Below are positions 44,145 to 53,700 of a DNA stretch of 64,000 nucleotides, one piece after another. The position numbers and the translations under genes are program-made. The notes under the pieces are model-generated. The model worked only from the letters and a program-made list of their open reading frames with translations, searched no databases and was not told the origin of the DNA. Source of the stretch: Flavobacterium sp. (GTDB lineage: Bacteria > Bacteroidota > Bacteroidia > Flavobacteriales > Flavobacteriaceae); the NCBI RefSeq assembly GCF_025352425.1, contig NZ_JANXTI010000031.1, forward strand, positions 1-64,000, read 5' to 3'. Positions within the stretch are counted from its first letter, which is position 1. The number at the start of each line of letters is the position of its first letter.

Positions 44145-45131
44145 TTATTTTGCTGGTTCTTCCGGGTTAGAAGTGTCGGATGGATTATAATCTAACGAAG
44201 AATGATTTCCTGATTTCTTAACTCTTTTTGGCTGGTTTTTCATTTGTTCACCCATAATGCTTGACGCGGTAAAACTTGTTACCATATTGTTCAACATATC
44301 ACTCGCGGCCTGAGGAGAATTTGGCAACAAAATCAAATTTGAATTAGTATCCGCACCAATTGCCTGAAGCGTGTCATAATGTTGGGTAATTACAATCAAA
44401 GCCGAAGCTTCCTGCGAATTGATACCAACTTTGTTTAAAACATCAACACTTTCCACCAAACCTTTTGCAATTTCCCTACGTTGGTCGGCAATACCTTGAC
44501 CTTGTAATTTTTTGCTTTCTGCTTCTGCTTTGGCTTTGGCAACAATTCGGATTCTTTGCGCATCTGATTCGAACATGGCTGCAGTTTTTTCTCTTTCGGC
44601 AGCGTTGATTCTGTTCATTGCATTTTTAACCTGAATATCCGGATCGATATCGGTAACCAAAGTATTGATAATGTCATAACCATACGTTGTCATTGCTTCG
44701 TTTAATTCGCGTTTTACAGCAATGGCTACATCGTCTTTTCTAACAAAAACGTCGTCCAAAATCAACTTTGGCACTTCGGCACGAACTACGTCAAATACAT
44801 AAGCCGTGATTTGATCATGCGGATATTCCAATTTGTAGAATGCTTCATATACATGCTCAGGAATTACCTTAAACTGTACAGAAACTTTCATTTTAATAAA
44901 AACATTGTCTTTGGTTTGTGTTTCAATCATAACATCCAATTGCTGAATCCTTAGATTCACTCGACCGGCGATTCGATCAACAATTGGAAGTTTTAGCTGC
45001 AAACCAGAATTTCGGATACTTAAAAACTTCCCGAATCGCTCAACAACGACCGCCGTCTGTTGTTTTACCGTAAAGAAAGAAGAAAATAAAATAATAACAC
45101 CAAGAAAAAGAATGATGAAGATAAATGGCAT
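44145..45131 (-). CDS. SPFH/band-7 (stomatin-like) protein
   Basis: A 328-residue membrane scaffold protein. One N-terminal hydrophobic helix (about 2-22) is followed by the band-7 domain (AVVVERFGKFLSIRNSGLQL, then RVNLRIQQLDV) to about residue 190. A long coiled coil rich in Ala and Glu (INAAEREKTAAMFESDAQR, KAKAEAESKKLQGQG) follows. It would form oligomeric microdomains (QmcA/HflK-like) at the inner membrane. No NfeD partner gene is adjacent. It converges with the YtxH operon. Confidence 0.9.
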   Translation of the reverse strand: MPFIFIILFLGVIILFSSFFTVKQQTAVVVERFGKFLSIRNSGLQLKLPIVDRIAGRVNLRIQQLDVMIETQTKDNVFIKMKVSVQFKVIPEHVYEAFYKLEYPHDQITAYVFDVVRAEVPKLILDDVFVRKDDVAIAVKRELNEAMTTYGYDIINTLVTDIDPDIQVKNAMNRINAAEREKTAAMFESDAQRIRIVAKAKAEAESKKLQGQGIADQRREIAKGLVESVDVLNKVGINSQEASALIVITQHYDTLQAIGADTNSNLILLPNSPQAASDMLNNMVTSFTASSIMGEQMKNQPKRVKKSGNHSSLDYNPSDTSNPEEPAK

Positions 45132-45158
45132 AATTTTGTAAATTAAAGGTTAGTAAAG

Positions 45159-45185
45159 TTGTTGTACGAAAAAAATGTATGTTTG
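45159..45185 (+). promoter_or_regulatory. promoter (TTG-N16-TATGTTTG) for the beta-barrel gene
   Basis: TTG at 45159-45161 and TATGTTTG at 45178-45185 precede the ATG at 45210. They exclude the in-frame start at 45159. Confidence 0.6.
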
Positions 45186-45209
45186 TTACAAATTAAAAGT
45201 TACGAATTC

Positions 45210-45854
45210 ATGAATAAAAAAATGACAATCCTTTTGTTGATGATTTCATCATTTGGATTTGCACAAACAGGCTACCGGGACGGAAACCGAATTGGGCTTT
45301 CGGCCGGGCTTTCACAAACAACATTATTCACAAATAATTTTGATGCTAAGCCCGAATTAGGTTTTTCCGGTGGACTTTCGGTAAGAGGAAATTATTATAA
45401 TAACTGGAGCATGATTTATGGTATGCAGTTTTTCTCAAATAATTTTTCTTTGGAATCTTCTTTCGACCAAAAAATTAAATACAATATTCAGGGAGCTAAG
45501 GTTCGATTATTATTAAGCTATAATGTGATTGAAGATCATGTTTCTATTGATTTTGGCCCAGTTTTACAGATCAACGGGAAATTACAGCTTTCAACTTCTG
45601 ATGAAAATATGACTATTAAAGGCACGATGCTCAAAGCGAATGACATTGTTGATGTTTCTCCCGTTAGCGGAAATTTTTATTTAGGCGTTTCTGCAGGAAG
45701 CAAAGTAATACGCGCCGTGCTCTTTTATGAATATGGATTTACTAACTTTCTGAATAAACTCAATAAGAATCAGAGCTTACAAGCTTTGAATAATGGCGAT
45801 AGTTTTAAAGGAAATTTGGGAACGATAAATGGTCAGGTGATTTTTAATTTATAA
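45210..45854 (+). CDS. outer-membrane beta-barrel protein
   Basis: A 214-residue exported protein. MNKKMTILLLMISSFGFAQ is the signal peptide. Alternating amphipathic strands (for example GFSGGLSVRGNYY, YNIQGAKVRLLLSYNV) and the C-terminal GQVIFNL suggest a PorT-like/OmpA-like eight-strand barrel. Ligand or role is unknown. The promoter at 45159-45185 fixes the start. The next gene follows after 30 bp. A diverged copy of this gene's last 25 codons occurs at 47485-47559. Confidence 0.8.
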   Translation: MNKKMTILLLMISSFGFAQTGYRDGNRIGLSAGLSQTTLFTNNFDAKPELGFSGGLSVRGNYYNNWSMIYGMQFFSNNFSLESSFDQKIKYNIQGAKVRLLLSYNVIEDHVSIDFGPVLQINGKLQLSTSDENMTIKGTMLKANDIVDVSPVSGNFYLGVSAGSKVIRAVLFYEYGFTNFLNKLNKNQSLQALNNGDSFKGNLGTINGQVIFNL

Positions 45855-45884
45855 AAAATCAATAAACTCATAAACAATAATATT

Positions 45885-46949
45885 ATGAAAAAGAACTATT
45901 TAGTTAAAGCTACTTTTTTTGCAGCAATACTTTTTGTATCTACAACAAAATTATATTCTCAAAAATCATTTATTGTAACTAATGACAATGAGAAAATAAT
46001 TGTTGATGATAACTTTTTTGACATTCAGCTTTCGCAGGAGAAAACAGTATATAAAACTCCAAATAATGATAGCAAAGAATTGATAAAATTCAAGAATATC
46101 AATTCGGGTATTTTAGGAGAATACAATATGAAGCGAATGAAACTGGCAGATGAAAAGCATGATGAGCTTTATTTCACCCTTGCTGAGTTAAAAGGAAAAA
46201 AAATGACCGGATACAATAAAATAAATACTACAGCAAACACAGGCCCTAATTTAGATCATGGAGGAGGAGCTATGGTTAAATTCATTTGTTACATATTAGA
46301 TGAAAATGACAAGGTTCTGGAAAAAATGGAGACATCTTCATTGTCAGGAGAGAAATATGAAAAAATTAGAAAAACAACAGAAGATAAAATAACAAGATAC
46401 TTTTCAGATTGTAAAGAAGTGATGGATAGGCTTAATAATGGTCTTGTAAAAAGACAGGAAAACACTAAATATTCAAAAAGCGCTGGTAAGATGTTAGATC
46501 GTTTGGCATCAGTTATGTCAAATATAGATGAGTTTTTTTCAACTCCAATCTATAGTAATTGCGACAAACCAAAACAAGAGAATTTATCAACTCAAACAGA
46601 TGTTGAAGCACCAGTTTCCTTAGCAGAACAAAAGTATTACTTTGGAAAGATTAGCGCCACTCCTATGGGTAGTAACGGAACAAAAATGACAGATTATAGC
46701 TTTAAAGGAACCATAGTCATTAAGGATGGCTCAATCTCTTTCATAACCAAAGATGTTGAAACAAAATATAAAATAATAAGTTATCAGGACGGGATTATTA
46801 AATGTGATGATAATGGTAAAATCCATGCTATTACTATTACAAGCGAAACAGGAAAAAAAGGAAGTTTTGCCTACGACACAAAAATTACCTTTTTGTTAGA
46901 CAAAAAAATGGGAGGTTCAACTTCATATTATTGGTGTAATGAAGAATAA
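45885..46949 (+). CDS. secreted protein of unknown function
   Basis: A 354-residue exported protein with signal peptide MKKNYLVKATFFAAILFVST and cleavage after about YSQ. The mature part is lysine-rich and soluble. I do not recognise a domain. The C-terminal third (about residues 240-350) is beta-rich and compact. It lies 30 bp downstream of the beta-barrel gene and ends in a strong terminator (46955-46987), so it is probably the second gene of a two-gene unit. It is unrelated by eye to the exported protein at 47637-49067, which occupies the matching position before gltX. Confidence 0.7.
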   Translation: MKKNYLVKATFFAAILFVSTTKLYSQKSFIVTNDNEKIIVDDNFFDIQLSQEKTVYKTPNNDSKELIKFKNINSGILGEYNMKRMKLADEKHDELYFTLAELKGKKMTGYNKINTTANTGPNLDHGGGAMVKFICYILDENDKVLEKMETSSLSGEKYEKIRKTTEDKITRYFSDCKEVMDRLNNGLVKRQENTKYSKSAGKMLDRLASVMSNIDEFFSTPIYSNCDKPKQENLSTQTDVEAPVSLAEQKYYFGKISATPMGSNGTKMTDYSFKGTIVIKDGSISFITKDVETKYKIISYQDGIIKCDDNGKIHAITITSETGKKGSFAYDTKITFLLDKKMGGSTSYYWCNEE

Positions 46950-46954
46950 GACAT

Positions 46955-46987
46955 AAAAAAGCCCCGATTTAGTCGGGGCTTTTTTTT
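46955..46987 (+). terminator. terminator after the secreted-protein gene
   Basis: GCCCCGA (46961-46967) pairs with TCGGGGC (46973-46979), flanked by A6 and T8. It is near-identical to the terminator at 49067-49096. Confidence 0.85.
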
Positions 46988-47011
46988 ATAAACAAAGTGG
47001 TTCTTTATTTA

Positions 47012-47347
47012 GTCATTACTCGATAACCAATAAGCGTTACTCAATAACTAATAAGCGCTACTCAGTAACTAATAAACGTTACTCTATAACTAATAAGCAT
47101 TATAGAATAACTAATAAGCGTTACTCAGTAACTAATAAACGTTATCGAATAACCAATAAGCGTTACTCAATAACTAATAAGCGCTACTCAGTAACTAATA
47201 AACGTTATCGAATAACTATTAAACGTTACGGGATAACTAATAAGCGTTACTCTATAACTATTAAATGTAACGGGATAACTATTAAGCGTTATCGAGTAAC
47301 TAAAAAACGTTATCGAATAACTAGTAAACGGTATCAGATAACCAACA
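47012..47347. repeat. 16 tandem copies of a 21-bp noncoding dyad repeat
   Basis: Sixteen units of exactly 21 bp begin at 47012, 47033 and so on to 47327. Each unit is 3 bp (AGC, AAC or similar), a 13-bp dyad of type GTTAC-TCA-GTAAC or GTTAT-CGA-ATAAC, and 5 bp (TAATA or similar). The right half TAAC is kept in all 16 units and GTTA in ten. All six frames contain stops. There is no unique spacer, so it is not CRISPR. It lies between a terminator and a gltX fragment. Confidence 0.9.
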
Positions 47348-47364
47348 AGCAAATGAAGTTGGGT

Positions 47365-47484
47365 TTATAGGCTGCTGATTGCCTTTTCTAAACGTTTAAT
47401 GGTTTCATCCTTCCCAATCAGTTCTACAATATTGAAAAGATGAGGGTCTTTCAGGGCGCCAACCAAGCTCAAACGGAAAGGCTG
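47365..47484 (-). pseudogene. gltX: duplicated 3' end of gltX
   Basis: This 120-bp stretch aligns without gaps to 49095-49214, the last 40 codons of gltX, with about 13 differences by eye (near 89 percent identity). Its frame is open and encodes QPFRLSLVGALKDPHLFNIV and ends LEKAISSL. It has no catalytic part and is not a gene. Its 5' edge abuts the beta-barrel gene fragment at 47485. Confidence 0.9.
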
Positions 47485-47559
47485 AAAGCCTTCAATAACG
47501 GCGATTGCTTCAAAGGAAACCTTTGGACAAATATTGCGCAGGTTATTTTTGATTTGTAA
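47485..47559 (+). pseudogene. duplicated 3' end of the outer-membrane beta-barrel gene
   Basis: The plus strand encodes KAFNNGDCFKGNLW..IAQVIFDL and a stop at 47557-47559. It matches QALNNGDSFKGNLG..NGQVIFNL at the end of the beta-barrel gene (about 45780-45854). It joins the gltX fragment directly, as expected for the junction of a tandem duplication. Confidence 0.85.
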
Positions 47560-47586
47560 CCAATAAGGAAAATACATTAATACTCT

Positions 47587-47594
47587 TATATTTG
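47587..47594 (+). promoter_or_regulatory. TATATTTG promoter box for the gene at 47637
   Basis: TATATTTG lies 42 nt before the ATG. It gives this gene its own promoter just after the duplication scar. Confidence 0.5.
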
Positions 47595-47636
47595 ATGAAT
47601 CCTAATTGAAAATCAATATTTAGAACGAATTAATTT

Positions 47637-49067
47637 ATGAAGAAAATTATAACTATTTGTTTTGCATTTGTTTGCGTGTCTGCAACAGCCCAAATCACAG
47701 TGTATGAGTCAAATTTAGACAAAGTAAAATCTTTAATAAAATATGACTATTTACCATTTAAGAACAGACTTGTAGTTTTAGAAGCTTTCAAAAGAACCTC
47801 CACAGTTAGACCTCCTTTCTATAACGCGATTTCAATAGACGAAAATGGCAAAAGTGAATTAGTAATTGACAACGAAAAATTCAGATATTTTAATTATTCT
47901 TCCAAAAATGACGCCCTAAAGGGTATCTATCAAGATGGATTTGACGCCAAAGAAGGGTTCGTAATTGAAAATTCCAAAAAGCAAATTATAGATAATAAGG
48001 ACTTTATCAATTTTAATCAGTATGATAATTTTTTCGATGATAAATACATCGTTATACTTACTGATGATAAAGGTAAAGGGTCGATAAACATCGAAAAAAA
48101 AGATATCTATCTTACAAAATACGATATAGCCAAAAAGACCATGAATACCGTTGCTCTTGAGAAGGTAGATATTCAGAGATTGCAAACAAAAGATATTAAA
48201 ACTCCAAAAAGAGTATCCTTTAGACCTATTTTTAATACCGATAGTAATATTGAGATTATTACAAAATCAATATCTAAAAATAATAATTCAAGTGTTCTTT
48301 ACAGAACAATTTATGATTTGAACGGAAAGAAAATCAATGACTATGCATATAAGACCACTTTGACAAAAGGGTTTTTATCTTATTTTGCTACATTTTCGAC
48401 TACGCAAAACGAGATAAATGCTCCGGATAATGCTGATACATCTGTAATTCCAACGAAAGATTTAGATTTTAATGAATTCTACGTTGATAACAAAACAAAC
48501 GAGGTTTATGTTTACGGGGTGGAGATGAATTCTAAAAAAGACCCAATCGGTTTCTACATCAACAAATTTTCTAGAGAAGGTAATTTAATTTGGGAGAAGT
48601 TCTATCCAGTAGACGATGATAAGAAAGGCTTTAATGATTTCAAATTGTTATGGAAATTTTCAAGTATTTATCTTTATGAGTTTATGGATGATGATAACGT
48701 TGTCATTTCGATTAGTGGAGAAAAGGGCGGAATGACCGACCTTTACAATCATTTCTTTGTAATCGACAAATCCTCGGGAAAACTAGTGAAAAGATCTTTT
48801 ATGAGCGGCGATTTAAGAACCCGCAAAATGTATGCATATGGTGAGGATATGAATTCGGTTTTTGCTCAAATTAAAATTGGAACTGATAGGTACTGTAGCC
48901 GAAGCACTCTAATCGCCTTGGGCTTAAATCCGAAAGTCGACAAATATGTCAGAGGAGTTGTTAAAAAAGGGGATGTTTTTTTCGATAGTTTTATTACATC
49001 CAAGGGTGTTTGGTTAATGGAGAGCGACGATGCAACGTATTTCAAGGTAACCCTATTTAAGGAATAA
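47637..49067 (+). CDS. secreted protein of unknown function
   Basis: A 476-residue exported protein. MKKIITICFAFVCVSATAQ is the signal peptide. The mature protein has many short beta strands with aromatic and acidic residues and several NGK or DKSSGK turns. This could suggest a propeller-like or beta-rich fold, but no family is recognised. It has its own promoter box and a terminator (49067-49096) almost identical to that of the other secreted-protein gene. It stands between a fragment of the beta-barrel gene and intact gltX. Confidence 0.7.
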   Translation: MKKIITICFAFVCVSATAQITVYESNLDKVKSLIKYDYLPFKNRLVVLEAFKRTSTVRPPFYNAISIDENGKSELVIDNEKFRYFNYSSKNDALKGIYQDGFDAKEGFVIENSKKQIIDNKDFINFNQYDNFFDDKYIVILTDDKGKGSINIEKKDIYLTKYDIAKKTMNTVALEKVDIQRLQTKDIKTPKRVSFRPIFNTDSNIEIITKSISKNNNSSVLYRTIYDLNGKKINDYAYKTTLTKGFLSYFATFSTTQNEINAPDNADTSVIPTKDLDFNEFYVDNKTNEVYVYGVEMNSKKDPIGFYINKFSREGNLIWEKFYPVDDDKKGFNDFKLLWKFSSIYLYEFMDDDNVVISISGEKGGMTDLYNHFFVIDKSSGKLVKRSFMSGDLRTRKMYAYGEDMNSVFAQIKIGTDRYCSRSTLIALGLNPKVDKYVRGVVKKGDVFFDSFITSKGVWLMESDDATYFKVTLFKE

Positions 49068-49096
49068 AAAAGCCCCGATTATTCGGGGCTCTTTTT
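49067..49096. terminator. bidirectional terminator between the secreted-protein gene and gltX
   Basis: GCCCCGA (49072-49078) pairs with TCGGGGC (49083-49089), flanked by A-rich and T-rich arms. It ends at the gltX stop and can serve both genes. Confidence 0.85.
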
Positions 49097-50600
49097 ATAA
49101 AGTATCGATTGCCTTCTCTAAACGTTTAATGGTTTCATCCTTCCCAATCAATTCAACAATATCAAAAAGATGAGGGCCTTTCAGGGCGCCAACCAAGCTC
49201 AAACGGAATGGCTGCATAACTTTTCCCATTCCTATTTCGTTTTGAGTCATCCAGTCTTTTACATTGGTTTCAATATTTGCGGAAGTAAAATCGTCAATAG
49301 TGTCTATGACCAAAATCAATTCACTCATCAATGCGGATGTGTCTTCCTTCCAGTTTTTAGCTGCTTTTTCATCATAGGACGTTGGTGCTTCAAAAAAGAA
49401 ATTGCTCATTTCCCAAAATTCGGAAACAAAATTCGCGCGTTCTTTTATTAGTGAAACAATCTTTGTTATGGTTGTAAAATCGGTATCAATTCCTTTTTCA
49501 TACAGAATTGGAGCAAAACTTTTTGCCAGGCTTTCGTCGTCTTGCTTTTGTAAATATTGATGATTGAACCATTTGTTTTTATCAGGATCAAATTTTGCTC
49601 CAGCTTTATGAACTCTGCTCAAATCAAATTTCTGAACCAATTCTTCCAATGAAAATAATTCCTGGTCAGTTCCGTCATTCCAGCCTAATAGAGCCAAAAA
49701 GTTAATCACTGCTTCCGGAAAAAATCCTTTTTCCCTATAACCTGAAGAAACACCTTCTTCACTTTTCCATTCCAAAGGAAACACCGGAAAACCTAATTTA
49801 TCGCCGTCACGCTTTGATAATTTCCCGTTACCAATAGGTTTCAAAATCAATGGTAAATGAGCAAATTCAGGCGCTTCCCAACCAAATGCTTTATATAATA
49901 ATGAGTGTAGAGGCATCGATGGTAACCATTCTTCACCACGAATTACATGTGAAGTTTCCATCAAATGATCATCAACAATATTCGCCAAATGATACGTTGG
50001 CATTCCATCAGATTTAAATAGCACCTTATCGTCTAACAAATTGGTTTCAAAACTAATATCACCACGAATGATATCATGCAGGTGCAAAGTCTCGTTTACC
50101 GGCGTTTTAAAACGCACTACATAAGTTTCGCCAGCAGCAATTCTTTTTTCTGTTTCTTCTTCAGAAATTACTAAGGAAGTATCCAGTTTTTCACGATTAT
50201 GCCAATTGTAGATGAAAGTCTTTCCTTGTTCTTCGTGTTGTTTTCTTTCTGAATCCAAAGCTTCCGCTGTATCAAATGCATAATATGCCCAACCCGAATT
50301 GATTAGGAGATCAACGTATTTTTTGTACAATTCCTTTCTTTCGGATTGACGGTATGGTCCAAACTTTTCATTCTTTCCGACGGTTTCGCTTGGCGCGATT
50401 CCTAACCATTCCAAAGCTTCGAAAATATAGTGCTCAGCTCCCGGAACAAAGCGGTTTTGGTCAGTATCTTCTATTCTCAGATAAAAGACACCGGTATGTT
50501 TTTTGGCAAATAAATAATTGAATAATGCAGTTCTGACTCCACCAATATGCAAAGGTCCGGTTGGACTTGGTGCAAAACGAACTCTTACAGGTCTTGACAT
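49095..50600 (-). CDS. gltX: glutamate-tRNA ligase
   Basis: A 501-residue class I synthetase. FAPSPTGPLHIGGVRTALFN carries the HIGH-type motif and GKLSKRDGDKLGF the KMSKS-type motif. The anticodon-binding C-terminal helices are complete. It charges tRNA-Glu, and because glnS is also present it is probably discriminating. A minus-strand TATCTTTG box at 50618-50625 drives it. The last 120 bp exist in a second diverged copy at 47365-47484. Confidence 0.96.
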   Translation of the reverse strand: MSRPVRVRFAPSPTGPLHIGGVRTALFNYLFAKKHTGVFYLRIEDTDQNRFVPGAEHYIFEALEWLGIAPSETVGKNEKFGPYRQSERKELYKKYVDLLINSGWAYYAFDTAEALDSERKQHEEQGKTFIYNWHNREKLDTSLVISEEETEKRIAAGETYVVRFKTPVNETLHLHDIIRGDISFETNLLDDKVLFKSDGMPTYHLANIVDDHLMETSHVIRGEEWLPSMPLHSLLYKAFGWEAPEFAHLPLILKPIGNGKLSKRDGDKLGFPVFPLEWKSEEGVSSGYREKGFFPEAVINFLALLGWNDGTDQELFSLEELVQKFDLSRVHKAGAKFDPDKNKWFNHQYLQKQDDESLAKSFAPILYEKGIDTDFTTITKIVSLIKERANFVSEFWEMSNFFFEAPTSYDEKAAKNWKEDTSALMSELILVIDTIDDFTSANIETNVKDWMTQNEIGMGKVMQPFRLSLVGALKGPHLFDIVELIGKDETIKRLEKAIDTL

Positions 50601-50617
50601 TTTTTGTAAATTTTCGA

Positions 50618-50625
50618 CAAAGATA
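50618..50625 (-). promoter_or_regulatory. TAnnTTTG promoter box for gltX
   Basis: The minus strand reads TATCTTTG, 17 nt before the gltX ATG. Confidence 0.6.
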
Positions 50626-50730
50626 AAATTTAATTAGCCACGAAATCACGAATTTTCTTTGGCAAACTTTTAACGCTTAGGTATTCGGTAAAAATTGTAC
50701 ATTTATCGGTTATAAAAAGAAAGTATAAAA

Positions 50731-53700
50731 TTGGACAATTCAAAAATAATATATCAAAAATTAGAAGGCTTTATCAATAAGTATTATACTAATCAACTGC
50801 TGAAGGGATTCATTTTCTTTGTCGGAATTGGTTTGCTATATTTCCTGTTTACTTTGTTCGTAGAATATTTCCTGTGGCTTAAGCCAACGGCAAGAACGGT
50901 ATTGTTTTACACCTTTGTTCTCGTTGAACTCTTTTTGTTTTTTCGGTTTATTTGTTTTCCGGTATTCAAATTAGCTAAGCTTCAAAAAGGTATTGATTAT
51001 GAAGAAGCTTCAATTATTATTGGAAATCATTTTGGCGAAATAGAAGATAAGCTGACTAACTTTTTACAGCTATCTTATGACAGGAACAAATCGGAATTGT
51101 TAGCGGCATCAATCGACCAAAAAGCAAATACATTACAGCCAATACCTTTTGGAAACGCCATAAACCTCGGAAACAATAAAAAATATTTGCCTTTGGCGAT
51201 AATCCCGATATTGTTTTTTGCGTTCTTTTATCTTTCTGGGAACAGCAATCTGATTTCACAAAGTTTGAATCGTGTGGTGCATTTTAAACAGCAATTTTTA
51301 CCACCCGCGCCATTTGAATTTGAAGTCTTGAACAGTAATTTACTAGCAGAACAGAACAAGGATTTCCTTTTAAAAGTAAAAACCGTTGGAAAAGTTATTC
51401 CAGAAAATGCTATGATTTTCATTGGCGAGGAAAGTTATTATATGGAAAGTAATAAGGCCGGTGAATTTGAATTTGTTATTCCGAAACCATCTGAAGATTT
51501 AGAATTTCATATTGAAGCCAATGATGTTTCTTCACATGATTATGAATTGAAAGTGGTTACAGTTCCATCGATTGCCAATTTTGAGATGGCGCTGAATTTC
51601 CCTAATTACCTAAACAAAAAATCAGAAGTCATCAAGGGAACCGGTAATGCTATCATTCCCGAAGGAACACAGGTTACATGGAGAATGAATACTTTGGCCA
51701 CGCAAAAAGTAGATTGGGTAAACGAAAGTGCGCATTACACTTTTGCTAAAAACGACAATATGTTTTCGTTGACTAAAAGCATTCTTCAGAACGTGGATTA
51801 CCAAATTCTAACATCAAATAACAAAGTTCAGAATTATGAAAAACTGAATTATCAGATTTCGGTAATTAAAGATCAATATCCGACAATCAATGTAAACAAT
51901 GCGCCAGACAGTTTAAAAGTAAATAAAAACTTTGTTTTAGGGCAGGTTTCAGATGACTACGGCTTGTCTAAACTGCAAATTGTGTATTATCCAAAAGACA
52001 CTCCGAATCAAGCTAAGAAAGCTGCGATTTCGGTCAAGAGAGATATCTATGATCAGTTTGTGTTCTCTTTTCCGAGTAATCTTCCGGTAGAAGAAGGTGT
52101 TTCGTATGAATATTATTTTGAAATTTTTGATAACGATGCAATTCATAATTACAAAAGCACTAAATCGTCTGTTTTTAGTAACAGAATTTCAACTGAAACT
52201 GAAAAGCAGGACGAAATAATGCAACAGCAAAATGAGAATATCAACTCCATGTCAAAATCATTAAAAGCGCAAGACAAGCAACTTTCGGAATTGGATAAAT
52301 TGCAAAAAATGGGCAAGGAAAAAGACAATTTAGAATACAAAGAACAGCAGAAAGTAAACGACTTTATTCAGCGTCAAAAGCAACAGGACGAAATGATGAA
52401 AGAGTTTTCAGAGAAGATGAAGGATAATTTAGAGCAGTTTAAATCAGAAAAGAAGGATGAGAAGAAAGAATTGCTTCAGGATAGATTAGAAAAGTCAAAA
52501 GAAGAAATAGAAAAAAATAAAAAGCTATTAGAAGAACTTCAAAAGTTGAATGATAAGATCAGTAAAGAGGAGTTGTTTGATAAAATGGAGAAATTCGAAC
52601 AAGCAAGTAAAAATCAGACTAAGAGTTTAGAACAGTTGGTAGAACTGACTAAGCGTTATTATGTTGAGAAAAAGGCGCAGCAAATAGCAGATAAAATAAA
52701 TAAACTTGCAGAAAAGCAAGATAAGTTAGCCGACAAAACGGATGAGAACAACGCAGAAAAGCAAGACGAAATCAATAAGGAATTTGATAAAATTAAGGAT
52801 GAATTAAATGATTTAGAAAAAGACAATAAGGAACTTAAATCTCCGATGGATTTGCCTAAATCAGATGATAAGGAAAAGAGCATCGATGAAGATTTAAAAG
52901 ATGCAAAAGATCAATTGCAGAAACAGCAAAAAGACAAGGCCAAGCCCAAACAGAAAAGTGCTTCAAAAAAAATGAAGCAAATGGGACAAAAAATGCAGGA
53001 GCAAATGGAGTCTGGAGATATGGAACAGATGGAAGAAGATGTAGCGATGCTGCGTCAGATTTTGGATAATCTTTTGGCATATTCGTTTTCTCAGGAAGAA
53101 GTAATGAAGCAGTTTAAGAATCTTAAACGCGGCCCCCCGTCATTTAATAAGAATCTAAAAATCCAGCAAGATTTAAAACAACAATTTAAACATGTTGACG
53201 ATAGTTTGTTTGCGATGTCATTGCGAAATCCAAAAATAGCGGAAGACATTACTAAAGAAATTGGGAACGTTCAGTATAACGTTGATAGGGCCATTGAAAC
53301 GTTGGCAGAAGCTAACGTTCCAAAAGGAAATTCTCACCAACAATATGCGGTTTCGTCTTCTAACAAGTTGGCCGATATGTTAAGTGATATTTTAAATGGA
53401 ATGCAGATGCAAATGTCGGGTTCAGGAGCCGGAAAACCAAAACCTGGGCAAGGTGAGGGGCAAGGTATGCAATTGCCGGATATTATTAAGAAGCAAGAAG
53501 GTCTTGGAGAAAAGATGAAAAAAGGAATGAAAAAAGGCGATAAACCCGGCGAGGGGCAGGAAGGAAGTCAAGGAGAAAAAGACGGACAAGGACTGGGCGG
53601 TCAAAAAGGAAGCAATGGGAAGAGCGACGGTAAAGGTGAGGGCGGGAATGTAAAAGGCAATAAACCAGGTGGCGAGAATGGTCAGGAAGGAGAAGGCGAC

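Noticed and set aside
47012-47347. CRISPR array
   Set aside because: The units are contiguous 21-bp repeats with no unique spacers, and no cas genes are in the window.
47365-47577. Small intact gene encoding a 70-residue protein
   Set aside because: It is a gltX 3' fragment fused to antisense of a beta-barrel gene fragment. The frame is open only because the gltX part is recent.
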